NCBI GenBank assembly: GCA_040752855.1
Contig: JBFMHP010000009.1
Span: 71,827 to 135,826 of the forward strand
Length of the DNA stretch: 64,000 nucleotides
Reading direction: 5' to 3'
Source of the DNA: JBFMHP01 sp040752855
GTDB lineage: Bacteria; Pseudomonadota; Gammaproteobacteria; RBG-16-57-12
Positions 9,985-19,013 of this stretch are shown in pieces. Below the pieces are notes generated by a model. That model was not told the DNA's origin and did not search any database. It worked only from the letters and a program-made list of their open reading frames with translations. The translations under genes and the position numbers were made by a program. Position 1 is the stretch's first letter. The number at the start of each line of letters is the position of its first letter.

Positions 9985-11268
9985 TCAAGCTCCCGGCTGC
10001 CACCCGAGCAAGCCCAGCATGACCATGAATCCAACGACGTAGGCCACTGCCACATGCCAGCCGTGGCGCAGCCACAAGCCCACCGATTTGGCCTCCGGAT
10101 ACATATTGGAGAGCGCCACCCCCGCCGATGAACCAAACCAGATCATCGAGCCGCCAAAGCCAACCGCGAAGGCGAGAAATCCCCAGTCATAGCCGCCCTG
10201 GGCCAGGGCGAGCGCCGTCAGCGGAATGTTGTCGAACACGGCCGAGATGAACCCCAGCCCGAACGCGCTCTGCCAGGAGGGGCTCGGCAATTGTTCCACC
10301 GGCATCATCGAAGCGCTGAGCACCAGGGCGAGCAGGAAGAGCGTCCCCTTGAGGCTGGCACCCAGCACCTCCCAGTCGTGCCGCCGGACGCGCGCGGTCA
10401 GAAGGATGGCCGCCCATACCGCCAGGCCGATGGCAGGCACCTGTTCACCGAGTTCGGGCTGGAGCATATTGACCAAGACGTTCGTGGCCACGGCAAATAC
10501 GAGGATGAGAAACACGATGCCGATGCGGCCCCAATCCACATGGGTGTGGGCATGCGCGTGTTTGATGATGGGTGAATACGCCTGTTGCTGCTTGGCGGCG
10601 AACACGCCGACGATCAACAAGGCAACGACGGCGGCGACATAGGCGTGAAACACCTCGCCGGGCGCGATACCGCTGATCCACATCATCGTGGTGGTGGTGT
10701 CACCGACCACCGAGCCGGAGCCGCCGGCGTTGGAGGCCGCCACGATCGCCGCCAGAAACCCGATGTGCACCCGCGCCCGGAACAGCTGGTGCGCCATCGC
10801 ACCGCCGATCATGGCGGCGGCGATATTATCGAGGAAGCTGGAGATCACGAAGACCAGCGCCAGCAGCACGAAGCCGCCCTTCCAGTCATCGGGCAGATAT
10901 TTCGGCAGGATCACCGGCACATGACTTTTTTCGAAGTGGCGCGCCAGGATGCTGAAGCCCATCAGCAGGCAAAACAGATTGGCCAATATCACCCACTCAT
11001 GCCCCACATGACTGAGCAGCCCGACGACGCCCGGACCGGTCTTGAATCCGGTAACCAGCGTTTTGTAAGCGGCGATGACCGCCAGGCCGCTGACCGCGAC
11101 ATAGAAGGTGTAATGGTGGAAGACCGCCACGCATACCAGAGTCGCGGCGAACAGAACGAATTCGATCGGGATGCCGGCGACAACCGCGCCCATCGGCGCC
11201 GCCACGGCCGATGACGACATTGCCCACATGCCAACAGCGATGAGGCACAGCAACCAACGCGTCACCAT
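9985..11268 (-). CDS. NhaD/ArsB-type ion transporter (ion transporter superfamily)
   Basis: This 427-residue polytopic inner-membrane protein has roughly 11-12 hydrophobic segments. Two half-repeats each carry a family motif: SSFLDNIAAAMIGGAM in the first half and SAVFDNIPLTALALAQGG in the second. The glycine-rich discontinuous-helix segment SNAGGSGSVVGDTTTTMMW lies between them. This pattern is shared by citrate transporters, ArsB and the Na+/H+ antiporter NhaD. It most resembles the NhaD-like branch, but the substrate (Na+/H+, or an anion) cannot be set from sequence alone. A His-rich cytoplasmic loop, HAHAHTHVDW, could bind metal. The GTG/ATG region at the N-terminus reads as a cleavable or first membrane helix. 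The gene is monocistronic on the minus strand and divergent from the injection-system operon. Confidence 0.75.
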   Translation of the reverse strand: MVTRWLLCLIAVGMWAMSSSAVAAPMGAVVAGIPIEFVLFAATLVCVAVFHHYTFYVAVSGLAVIAAYKTLVTGFKTGPGVVGLLSHVGHEWVILANLFCLLMGFSILARHFEKSHVPVILPKYLPDDWKGGFVLLALVFVISSFLDNIAAAMIGGAMAHQLFRARVHIGFLAAIVAASNAGGSGSVVGDTTTTMMWISGIAPGEVFHAYVAAVVALLIVGVFAAKQQQAYSPIIKHAHAHTHVDWGRIGIVFLILVFAVATNVLVNMLQPELGEQVPAIGLAVWAAILLTARVRRHDWEVLGASLKGTLFLLALVLSASMMPVEQLPSPSWQSAFGLGFISAVFDNIPLTALALAQGGYDWGFLAFAVGFGGSMIWFGSSAGVALSNMYPEAKSVGLWLRHGWHVAVAYVVGFMVMLGLLGWQPGA

Positions 11269-11596
11269 AAAGATGTACCACTCCAGGCAAAAGGGAAGAT
11301 CCGGCAGGCCGCTGGCGCGATCTGGATACGGGCTCGCAGCCGGAGCCCATACTATGCCAGCACCGGAGACATTTAGTCGAGCCGCACGGCTCGAGATCGG
11401 CCGCGGTGCAAGCGACGAAGTTGCAAGACGCGTCGAGGCACTGATGGTTTTGTCGCGGACGTTTGCGACGGCGCCTAAACATGTCTCGCATCACACCCTG
11501 ACTCAATCGACATAACGTCATCGATGCCGCGCTTGACTTGGCGAACCTGAGCATCTACGCTTTTTTTAAACAATATTTAATAGAAGAAAAATAGAA
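11269..11596. other. Divergent intergenic region upstream of the injection-system operon
   Basis: This 328-base region separates the leftward transporter gene from the rightward 36.5-kb eCIS operon. It has no convincing ORF. The last 40 bases are strikingly AT-rich compared with the flanks, with runs of T and A around 11561-11595. A candidate promoter at 11533-11561 is listed separately. Confidence 0.6.
11533..11561 (+). promoter_or_regulatory. Candidate sigma-70 promoter for the eCIS operon
   Basis: TTGACT at 11533-11538 is followed after 17 bases by TACGCT at 11556-11561. The -35 is a 5/6 match to consensus; the -10 is weak (3/6). It lies about 35 bases upstream of the first gene and is followed by an AT tract. 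This is inference only. Confidence 0.35.
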
Positions 11597-12184
11597 GTGG
11601 CCTCATATAAAGGCATTCAAGGTACCCTGGTAGCGTTGGAGAATTTCTTCAAAAGACGCTTGCCCGCCGAACTCAGCGAAGAGCCAATCAGCGCATCGGT
11701 TAGCCTACTCGGAAGCTCGGATATCGCCGACACCCTTACTGGCAACCTGCTCGGCATTTATTTGCACCGGATCACCATCGACCCGCATGGGCGTACCCGC
11801 CAATTCACTCCCCAAGGCACCAAGCAGAACACGCGCCATTCCGAGCTGCCGGTCAATTTGCACTTCCTGTTGATCGCCAACGCCACCAGCCCCACGGTCG
11901 AAGCAGATTTGATGTCCTGGGCCATGGTCGAACTCGCCAATGAAAATCAACTGGATATCTCGCACATCTACGACATCGATGACGAATGGGGGCAGCGTGA
12001 AATGCTCACCATCGCGCCGGAAGAAATGTCCACCGAGGATTTGATGCGGATATGGGACGTTTTTGAATCCCCCTATACCAGCACCGTGCCGTACGTCGCG
12101 CGCACGGTGCGCTTGCGTCTGAAAAAACAGCGCACCGAAGGACCCGACGTGGTTACCCGCGTATTCCCGGGGGGCTCAGTATGA
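11597..12184 (+). CDS. eCIS cap/terminator protein, DUF4255 (Pvc16/Afp16-like)
   Basis: This 195-residue protein belongs to the Pvc16 N-terminal (DUF4255) family. In Afp and PVC particles the protein caps the distal end of tube and sheath and fixes particle length. Recognisable segments are LLGSSDIADTLTGNLLGIYL, the strand LPVNLHFLLIANA and the C-terminal VPYVARTVRLRLKKQ. The start is GTG at 11597, preceded by an A/G-rich tract rather than a textbook Shine-Dalgarno. Its stop overlaps the start of the next gene by 4 bases. In Afp/PVC clusters this gene sits at the end of the structural block; here it is first in the operon, so gene order is rearranged. Confidence 0.85.
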   Translation: MASYKGIQGTLVALENFFKRRLPAELSEEPISASVSLLGSSDIADTLTGNLLGIYLHRITIDPHGRTRQFTPQGTKQNTRHSELPVNLHFLLIANATSPTVEADLMSWAMVELANENQLDISHIYDIDDEWGQREMLTIAPEEMSTEDLMRIWDVFESPYTSTVPYVARTVRLRLKKQRTEGPDVVTRVFPGGSV

Positions 12185-12960
12185 AGCCGATCAAGGTGCT
12201 TGAAACCAACATCCTGCACGCCAGTGACGTGCTTTACTGGCTCGACGGCAGCAGCGGTGAAACACTTGAGAAAATGACGCGCATCCCGGAGACACTCACA
12301 CTGCAACTCACCACACGACCACGGGATTTGCAGCTGGTCAACGGCCGGGGGAAAACCGCGCTATTGCGCCGCCCGACCAACGAAATCATCGACGGTATCG
12401 CCAGTGATGCTGACAAGCAGATGCCCGTGACCCCCACCTACCCCGTTGCCGGGGTCGTCAGCGATCCGAGCGGACGTTTCATCCCGCGCCGATTCAGCAT
12501 CAACGCCGGTAACGGCGCCGGCCATGCACTGGCAGTCTACCCCTCGCCACTGGGCACGCGCCTTGGCCCCACCGGCGGTTTGGTCGGCACGCTGCGTTAC
12601 GCGGCCAGCAACACACCTGTGCCTTGGGCGATGCTCACCCTGATTGTCGACACCACATTGAGCAGCAGCTACACCTTCCGGTGCCAAGCCACCGCACAGG
12701 GAGATTTCATCATGCCACTGCGGGGCTTGCCTCCCTTGCCGGAAGGAATCGATCACTATTCGGCGGAGCTTGGCATCCAAGCACTGCTGACCGCGAGCGG
12801 CGATGTGCCGGTCGACCCCGCGGATCTGGTCGCGATGTCATTGGGCCAACTTGAAACGCCGGATGCGTTTTCTGACCCGATCAGCTTTGACCTCGTGCCC
12901 AACGAAATACGAATCATCCGATCCTCTAACCGGGATCATTTGGCAGTACAACCCCTTTAA
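12181..12960 (+). CDS. eCIS-cluster protein of unknown function with Ig-like segment
   Basis: The product is 259 residues and I do not recognise the family. The middle part (about 80-200) contains YPVAGVVSDPSGRFIPR and VGTLRYAASNTPVPWAMLTL. These read like an Ig-like carboxypeptidase-regulatory beta-sandwich, a fold that often decorates phage tail and baseplate surfaces. There is no signal peptide or membrane helix. The ATG overlaps the previous stop (ATGA), and the sheath gene follows 24 bases later, so it is co-translated with structural proteins. It is probably a particle component, perhaps associated with the cap end, but this rests on position alone. Confidence 0.6.
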   Translation: MKPIKVLETNILHASDVLYWLDGSSGETLEKMTRIPETLTLQLTTRPRDLQLVNGRGKTALLRRPTNEIIDGIASDADKQMPVTPTYPVAGVVSDPSGRFIPRRFSINAGNGAGHALAVYPSPLGTRLGPTGGLVGTLRYAASNTPVPWAMLTLIVDTTLSSSYTFRCQATAQGDFIMPLRGLPPLPEGIDHYSAELGIQALLTASGDVPVDPADLVAMSLGQLETPDAFSDPISFDLVPNEIRIIRSSNRDHLAVQPL

Positions 12961-12984
12961 CCGTCATCAACTAAGGAGAAGACC

Positions 12985-15126
12985 ATGCCTGAATATCTAG
13001 CGCCGGGTGTGTTTGTCGAAGAAGTCAGCTTCCGCGCCAAATCGATCGAAGGAGTGGGCACCAGCGTCGCCGCTGTGGTCGGCCCCACACGTTTTGGACC
13101 GCTGCGCGGCAAGCCGGAGGTCGTGACCAGTTTCGGCGAATTCACCCGCATCTACGGTGATGTTCAAGATCTGTCACTGGGCGGCGCCTCGGTGCTCAAT
13201 CACACCGCGATTGCCGCAAAGGCATTCTTTGACGGCGGCGGCAAGCAATTATATGTATCCAGGGTAGGAAACTTCGGCGCCCCCGACGGCATCGCTTCGG
13301 TCGCGGATGCAGCCAACAACGTCACCTTCGAGAGCCGCTTCCCCGGGGCGATGGGCAATTTCACTCTGGAAGTGGAGTGGCGGGACAGTGAAAATCTGCT
13401 GCGCACTGCAGCCACCTCAGCACCCAGTGAAACGGAAATCGTATACATGGAAGCCAAGGGCCTGGCCGCCAGTAATCTGGACAACGTGACGGTGCCTGCG
13501 AGCGTGACCGCCCCCTTGACTGTCAGGGCGCTGGTACAACGCAGCGGCTCTGATTATTTGATCATGAGTCCGAATTTGATCATCAGCGGCGGCGGTGCAA
13601 CTGCAACCGTTGCCACGGCCGCCGACGCCGCCGTGACGGTGCCGGACCCCACAGGCATCACCTTGACCTTCACCCGCGTCACGCTGAAACAGCCCACTAA
13701 CGGTTCGCTCGACGATGGAACCTCCGCCGCCATCATCCTGACCAGTCAATTGGCAACCACCTCGGAACTGTTTGCTTTGGCTGGAAACAACTGGGGCACC
13801 AACACCGCGATCTACGGCACGCTGGATACCGTCAACAATGAATTCGACGTCAGTGCCGCTCCGATCAATCCAGGTGTCAGCGCATTTTCGCTCCCGCTGG
13901 CCGCGCTGGCTGCGGCTCCACAGTCGGTGCGCGCCGTCATGGCCCAGCGTACCTTCAACATCAATGTGCGTTCCGGCGGCGCCAATGGCCCGGTCGTTTA
14001 CACCTACGGTAATCTCTCAACCGCTCCGACCGGATCTACCAGCTTGGCGACGGTGCTGGCGGCCAATCCAGAGAAACGTTACGACCAACTCAGCAGTCCG
14101 ATCAGTTGCACCTTGGATCCCGCCGCCACGGGGGATGACATCATGAGCGCGCTGATGGAGCTCTTCGATGACGCTGCCATGAACCCGACGGGCATCAATG
14201 TCGAAGGTCCCCGCTATCTCATCACCTTGTCCGGCGGCACGGACGGCAATGCGCCGACGGCGGTCCACTACGGCGGGGTCAGCGACGAGATCAATGGCAG
14301 CACCGGATTTGTCGCGTTGGAGGATATCGAGGATATCTCCATCGTCATGACGCCGGCGGCATCCTCTGATGCCGTCAATCATCAGGCCATCGTCGCTGAA
14401 GTGCAGAAGCACTGCCGCAAGATGCGCTATCGCGTGGGTATCGTTGACAGTCAGGAAAACATGACCTTGTCCGAGGTGCGCGATTTTCGCTCGAACTTCG
14501 ATGATTCACGCCTTGCGCTCTATCATCCATGGGTCGTCATTGCCGATCCGCGCGGCGTTGTCAGCACAATCAACGCGCCGCCATCAGGTTTCATTGCAGG
14601 CGTTTACGCCAACACCGATGTGCAACGCGGCGTACACAAACCGCCAGCGAACGAACCTGTAATCGGCGCGCTGCGCTTTTCCCAGGACATCAACCGGTTC
14701 CAGCAAGAGCTGCTCAATCCCGACGGCATCAACTGCCTGCGCTCCTTCCCCGGCCGCGGCCACCGCGTTTGGGGCGGACGAACCTTGTCCAGCGATCCGG
14801 AATGGAAATACGTCAACGTCCGGCGTTATTTCTTGTATCTGGAACGCTCCATCGAAAAATCCACTCAGTGGGTGGTGTTCGAACCCAATGGCGAAGCGCT
14901 GTGGGACAACGTGCGCGCCACGGTGGAAAGCTTCCTCTACAACGAATGGCGCAACGGCCGTCTGCTGGGCAGCGACAAGACATCGTTTTTCGTCCGCTGC
15001 GACCGCAGCACCATGACCCAGAATGACATCGATAACGGCCGACTGGTATGTGAGATTGGCGTCGCCGCATTGAAGCCGGCGGAGTTCGTGATTTTCCGCA
15101 TCGGCCAGAAAACCGCAGACGCATAA
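12985..15126 (+). CDS. Contractile sheath protein
   Basis: This 713-residue tail sheath protein is the subunit that polymerises around the tube and contracts to drive it forward. The N-terminus PEYLAPGVFVEEVSFRAKSI and the region VGPTRFGPLRGKP are typical of phage/eCIS sheaths. AFFDGGGKQLYVSRVG marks the next conserved strand. The C-terminal core reads VVFEPNGEALWDNVRATVES...FLYNEW then FFVRCDRSTMTQNDIDNGRL, with the usual D-x-x-x-G-x-L pattern. Residues about 140-330 form a long insertion rich in Ala, Thr and Val, which probably makes a surface domain. The start is well supported by AAGGAGA upstream. Only one full-length sheath is seen, whereas Afp/PVC usually encode two or three. Confidence 0.95.
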   Translation: MPEYLAPGVFVEEVSFRAKSIEGVGTSVAAVVGPTRFGPLRGKPEVVTSFGEFTRIYGDVQDLSLGGASVLNHTAIAAKAFFDGGGKQLYVSRVGNFGAPDGIASVADAANNVTFESRFPGAMGNFTLEVEWRDSENLLRTAATSAPSETEIVYMEAKGLAASNLDNVTVPASVTAPLTVRALVQRSGSDYLIMSPNLIISGGGATATVATAADAAVTVPDPTGITLTFTRVTLKQPTNGSLDDGTSAAIILTSQLATTSELFALAGNNWGTNTAIYGTLDTVNNEFDVSAAPINPGVSAFSLPLAALAAAPQSVRAVMAQRTFNINVRSGGANGPVVYTYGNLSTAPTGSTSLATVLAANPEKRYDQLSSPISCTLDPAATGDDIMSALMELFDDAAMNPTGINVEGPRYLITLSGGTDGNAPTAVHYGGVSDEINGSTGFVALEDIEDISIVMTPAASSDAVNHQAIVAEVQKHCRKMRYRVGIVDSQENMTLSEVRDFRSNFDDSRLALYHPWVVIADPRGVVSTINAPPSGFIAGVYANTDVQRGVHKPPANEPVIGALRFSQDINRFQQELLNPDGINCLRSFPGRGHRVWGGRTLSSDPEWKYVNVRRYFLYLERSIEKSTQWVVFEPNGEALWDNVRATVESFLYNEWRNGRLLGSDKTSFFVRCDRSTMTQNDIDNGRLVCEIGVAALKPAEFVIFRIGQKTADA

Positions 15127-15160
15127 GCAACGCTGACCAATCAGGAATGAGGATTCAAAC

Positions 15161-15622
15161 ATGGCACAATTTCGCGAAACACCCTACGGCGTATTCAACT
15201 ATCTAGTGAACCTGGGCGACGGGAGCGAGGGTGAAATCCAGGGCGGCTTTTCGGAAGTCTCCGGCCTGAACGCCGAAGTCACCGTGGCGGAATACCGCGC
15301 CGGCAACGCCAAGTTCAATTACGTGAAAAAGATTCCCGCGATCCACAAATCGGGGGACGTCACATTGAAACGAGGCGTGATCGGCGCTGACAATATCTAC
15401 ACCTGGCTGGATCAGATTCGCGGCGGCGATGTGACGGCCAAGCGCGACGTGGTGATCAAACTGCGCAACGAAGACCCGACCAGCACCAGTGCCGTCGTCA
15501 CTTGGAAGCTGATCAACGCCATGCCGATCAAATGGACCGGGCCCACACTGACCGCCAAAGGCGGCAGTGATGTGGCGATCGAAGAGCTGGTGCTTTCAGT
15601 CGAACACATCATGCAAAGTTAA
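15161..15622 (+). CDS. Inner tube protein (gp19/Hcp-type, Afp1/Pvc1-like)
   Basis: This 153-residue tube protein of the phage T4 gp19 family forms the hollow needle that carries cargo. Diagnostic segments are FNYLVNLGDG near the N-terminus, GGFSEVSGLNAEVTVAEYR and a KSGDVTLKRGV strand. The C-terminus AIEELVLSVEHI is also shared. It follows the sheath gene by 34 bases with a purine-rich ribosome-binding site, the sheath-tube order seen in most contractile systems. Length is standard for the family. The second gp19-type gene at 17175 is likely the baseplate-proximal ring, so this one is probably the major tube. Confidence 0.93.
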   Translation: MAQFRETPYGVFNYLVNLGDGSEGEIQGGFSEVSGLNAEVTVAEYRAGNAKFNYVKKIPAIHKSGDVTLKRGVIGADNIYTWLDQIRGGDVTAKRDVVIKLRNEDPTSTSAVVTWKLINAMPIKWTGPTLTAKGGSDVAIEELVLSVEHIMQS

Positions 15623-15649
15623 TCGTGCTGCCAACGAAGAAGTGATCCG

Positions 15650-17182
15650 ATGGAATATCTGGCTGGAGCACGCATTGCCCTGACTCCCCGCCCGGTCCAG
15701 CGACGCGAGGCGGCGCTGGAGGCGGCGCTCTTGGGGCACTGCCCGGGGCGGGTGCGTCTGGAGCGGCTGCTCGTGCTGACGGGCGCGCTGGATGATTTGC
15801 GCGCGGCGGGTTTCGGGCCGATGGTGGAGGCCCTCATCGCCGGTCAGATGCCGCAGGGCGGGCCGCTGACCGCCCAGCTGGCCGGCCTGTACCACTTGCC
15901 GCTGTCACTGCGCTCCAGCGCGGAGTTTCACGATATTTTTCCCGATGCCGCGACCGCGCCCTGCGCATACGAAAGCCTGCTGGCGGGCAATCGCGCCTGG
16001 CTGCCCCAAGCGGTGGACGATTTCTTTGCCAACGGCGGGGAAAAATTGTGGGTGGTTCGGATTCCCGAGGGCGAAGCCCAGGCAGGTTTCCTCCCGGCGT
16101 CTAACACCCTGCTGCACGATGTCGACACCCTGCGCGGCCTGGCCTCCGTGCTGGTGATTCCCGCGCTGGCGGTGGTGGCGATGCCGGACCTAGAACGCTT
16201 ACAAATCCCGCCCCGTCTGCCGGACGTGCCGAGGGTGCGGCTGGCCAATCCGCAACCGCAGTTTCTGCCCTGCGGCAAAAGCACGGAAGACGATCACCGG
16301 GAACGGCGCTATCCCTCTGAGCTGTCAGCCATGCCCGAGCCCCGGCCGTTGGAAGAGTTGCTGCGCGGAATATTGCAGTTCATCGCACGCTACCGACCTG
16401 ATGTACAGTGCTTGCTGACGCTTCCCCTGGCCTATTCCGGTGAAATCGACAGTCCCGTGGTGGATCGACGCGCCCTGGAGCGGATCAGTGCCATCCGTGA
16501 CGCGAGCAGCGGCCATCTGCTCCGGCACGTCCAGTTCCTGTTTCCCTATTTGCGCGGCCCGCGCTTCGCCTTGCATACACCGGTGGGGGTCATCGCGGGC
16601 AAGCAAGCGGACACGGCACGCGCCAAAGGACCATGGCATTCCATCGGCGCCCAGCCCCTGGTCACCGAGGCCCTGCCCTACCCGCGCCTGTCCATCGCCC
16701 AGATGCTGGATTTGCGCGAAAAACCCGGCATCGGCGTGCTGCAGCAGCGCACTGGATTCAGCGGTTACCCCCAGTTGAGCCTGGACGACGAGCGCCTGGT
16801 GGTTCCGGCCTTGCCGCCCGCCGATTACAGCAACGCGCAGGACATGCGGCAATTTGACGGCTTCCGTTCCGCCGAGGTGATGCGCTTTCTTGGTTTTTTG
16901 CGCCGTCAATTACAAGCGCTGGGGGAACAGTTGGTGTTCAACGTCGATGTCGACGATCCGCGCCCACGCCTGTTGCTGGAGCAGTTTTTCCGTAATCTCT
17001 ATAACCGCGGCGCGCTTCGCGGGCGCATCCCGGAGGAAGGGTTTCAGATCAAACAGTCGCAACCGGGAGAAGGGACGATCCAGTTCGATATTCAGATTGC
17101 GCCGGCCTTTCCCATCGACCGGATCTATCTCACCTTCATCAATATCCATGGTGAATGGCAAGCGGAGGTGACCCATGGCTGA
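15650..17182 (+). CDS. Divergent second sheath-like protein
   Basis: The 510-residue product shows remote but consistent sheath topology. DDFFANGGEKLWVVRIPE aligns with the AFFDGGGKQLYVSRV strand of the main sheath. SSGHLLRHVQFLFPYLRGP corresponds to the central helical part. The C-terminal LLLEQFFRNLYNRGALRGRI with the terminal beta-strand IQIAPAFPIDRIYLTFIN matches the sheath C-terminal domain. The usual N-terminal strand that links neighbouring subunits is replaced by an unrelated Arg/Leu-rich start. It may form a specialised ring next to the baseplate or cap rather than the bulk sheath. In Afp/PVC, extra sheath paralogues (Afp3, Afp4) occupy this position. It overlaps the next gene by 8 bases. 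Confidence 0.72.
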   Translation: MEYLAGARIALTPRPVQRREAALEAALLGHCPGRVRLERLLVLTGALDDLRAAGFGPMVEALIAGQMPQGGPLTAQLAGLYHLPLSLRSSAEFHDIFPDAATAPCAYESLLAGNRAWLPQAVDDFFANGGEKLWVVRIPEGEAQAGFLPASNTLLHDVDTLRGLASVLVIPALAVVAMPDLERLQIPPRLPDVPRVRLANPQPQFLPCGKSTEDDHRERRYPSELSAMPEPRPLEELLRGILQFIARYRPDVQCLLTLPLAYSGEIDSPVVDRRALERISAIRDASSGHLLRHVQFLFPYLRGPRFALHTPVGVIAGKQADTARAKGPWHSIGAQPLVTEALPYPRLSIAQMLDLREKPGIGVLQQRTGFSGYPQLSLDDERLVVPALPPADYSNAQDMRQFDGFRSAEVMRFLGFLRRQLQALGEQLVFNVDVDDPRPRLLLEQFFRNLYNRGALRGRIPEEGFQIKQSQPGEGTIQFDIQIAPAFPIDRIYLTFINIHGEWQAEVTHG

Positions 17183-17702
17183 GGTCACCGAATTCGTCCC
17201 GTTCCGCTTCCGCATCGCCCTCTACAACACCGATTCCAACCAGTTATTGTGCGCGGGCGATTTCAGCGAGGTCAGCGGCTTTGAACTGACCATGGAGCCC
17301 AAGACCATCGCCGAAGGAGGCCGCAATTGGGGCGAGCATCAACGTTCCGGCCCCACCAAATTCGCGCCAATGGTGCTCAAGCGCGGGGTCACCAGCGTAA
17401 ACGACCTCTGGGCGTGGTTCGACATCACCACGCGTCAGAGCTTTTACGGCTATCGCCTGCATGGCGAGATCACCGTGCTGGGCAATCCCACGGCCAAACC
17501 CAACGGCGGAAGCGGCAAGGGCGCACACGCGGGCCAGACCGTCACCGACAATCCGGTGATGGTCTGGAAGCTCACCGGCGTGCTGCCCACCAAGTTCAAG
17601 GGCCCTGATTTGAACGCGACCGCCAACCAGGTCGCCATCGAAGAGTTGCATCTTGTGCATGAAGGATTGGAACTTCAACGACCGGCGCCGGCAAAATCGT
17701 AA
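17175..17702 (+). CDS. Second tube-type protein (Afp5/Pvc5-like)
   Basis: This 175-residue gp19-family protein has FRFRIALYNTDSNQLLCAGD, DFSEVSGFELTME and PMVLKRGVTSVNDLW, all aligning with the major tube protein. The C-terminal QVAIEELHLVHEGLEL matches its AIEELVLSVEHI. Relative to the major tube it has a Gly/Lys-rich insertion (about 115-130). Such second tube genes encode the initiator ring that joins the tube to the spike hub in Afp and PVC. The start overlaps the end of the sheath-like gene. It is followed after 9 bases by the adaptor gene, consistent with that role. Confidence 0.88.
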   Translation: MAEVTEFVPFRFRIALYNTDSNQLLCAGDFSEVSGFELTMEPKTIAEGGRNWGEHQRSGPTKFAPMVLKRGVTSVNDLWAWFDITTRQSFYGYRLHGEITVLGNPTAKPNGGSGKGAHAGQTVTDNPVMVWKLTGVLPTKFKGPDLNATANQVAIEELHLVHEGLELQRPAPAKS

Positions 17703-17711
17703 GGTAAAAAC

Positions 17712-19001
17712 ATGAGTGATGTAGAACGCGCCAAACTCATCCCCGTCACGGGTAACAGCGACACCCCGGACATGCAAAACGCCATCGACGTGCAGTTCAA
17801 TCCAACGACCCTAAAAGTGACGTTGTCGAACACGCTCAAGGAAAACGCCCGCACCGGCAATACCCGCGCCACGCAATATGTGGACAAGAGCTCCTCGACC
17901 CTGACCGTGGAGCTGGTATTCGACACCACCTATATCGAAGCCCCCGCCGGCAACAACGCCCAGGCCGCCCAGTCCGATGGCAGTGCATCCTCGAACAATC
18001 GCAACCGCATTGAACAAGGCTCCGATGTGCGTCAGCAAACCAAAAAGATTGCGGACGCCTTTGTCAAACCAGTGGGCTCCGGCACACGCATGCGCGCACC
18101 GAAGCGTTGCCTGTTCCAGTGGGGTGCCTTTCAATTCATCGGTTTGGTGGACAGCTTCGAGGAAACCGTGGACTTCTTCTCGCCGAAGGGCCGTCCGCTG
18201 CGCGCCACGGTTTCGCTAAAACTCAAGGAAGACCGCTACCAGTTTCGCAGCAACGACAGCAGCGCCTTGGCGGCGGAACAGACGCCGACCCTGAACTTTA
18301 CCGGCAACGGCGCGGGCAGCAAGCAGCCCGGCGGCGGCAGCGGCGCCGGCAATGGCGCGCCTACCCCCAACCAAAACACTAGCCCCGTGCCCGGCGGCAG
18401 CGCCGGCCCCGGCAACTGGCGCGACAACGCCATGTTCAACGGAATCGAATCCCCGCGCCTGCCATCGCTGTCCACCCTTGCGCTTCCCAGCGTCAATCTG
18501 AGCGCGGGGGCCGGATTCGGCATCAGCGGTGGCGTCGATATCGGCCTGAGCGCCGGGATCAGCCTCAATGCGGGGATCAGTGTCAGTGCGAGTGTCAGCG
18601 CAAGCATCAGCGCCAGTGCATCAGCGCGCCTCGGGGTGTCTGCCGGCGCGGCGGCTGGCGGCGTCCAAACAACTCGCCAAGGCGCGCCGAGCGCCACGCC
18701 AGCGACCCAGGGCGTCAGTCCCGCCTTTAAGTTCGGCAATTCCGCAGCCCTCGGCACGGGCATCCCGGGCGCGTTTCACCCCAGCGCCAAGGCCAGTCTG
18801 CAGGCCTCGAGTCTGCAAGCAGGCAGCCTGCAGTTGCGTGCCGAACCTGGCGTCAGCAGCGCCAGCGGTGCAAGCCTCCCCGCCGGCGGCAGTGCTCAAT
18901 TGGCCAACACACCGCGCGGCACCGAAGCACGCGTCCAGCACGGCGTTTCAGTGGCTGCGCTATTGAAAAACACCCCTGACCAAGGCGTCGGGTTTGACTA
19001 A
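17712..19001 (+). CDS. Tube/spike adaptor protein (Afp7/Pvc7-like) with long low-complexity tail
   Basis: The product is 429 residues. The first 190 residues match the contractile-injection-system tube adaptor family: IDVQFNPTTLKVTLSNTLKE, TLTVELVFDTTYIEAP, then KRCLFQWGAFQFIGLVDSFE and SPKGRPLRATVSLKLKED. The family bridges the tube initiator and the spike hub and often ends in a LysM domain. Here no LysM is seen. Instead, residues about 200-429 are a Gly/Ser/Ala repetitive tail with pentad-like alternation (SAGISLNAGISVSASVSAS). The tail may be disordered or wrap the hub. It is followed by the small DUF5908 gene and the hub gene, as in PVC gene order 5-7-6-8. Confidence 0.78.
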   Translation: MSDVERAKLIPVTGNSDTPDMQNAIDVQFNPTTLKVTLSNTLKENARTGNTRATQYVDKSSSTLTVELVFDTTYIEAPAGNNAQAAQSDGSASSNNRNRIEQGSDVRQQTKKIADAFVKPVGSGTRMRAPKRCLFQWGAFQFIGLVDSFEETVDFFSPKGRPLRATVSLKLKEDRYQFRSNDSSALAAEQTPTLNFTGNGAGSKQPGGGSGAGNGAPTPNQNTSPVPGGSAGPGNWRDNAMFNGIESPRLPSLSTLALPSVNLSAGAGFGISGGVDIGLSAGISLNAGISVSASVSASISASASARLGVSAGAAAGGVQTTRQGAPSATPATQGVSPAFKFGNSAALGTGIPGAFHPSAKASLQASSLQAGSLQLRAEPGVSSASGASLPAGGSAQLANTPRGTEARVQHGVSVAALLKNTPDQGVGFD

Positions 19002-19013
19002 AGGTAGCGAGCC

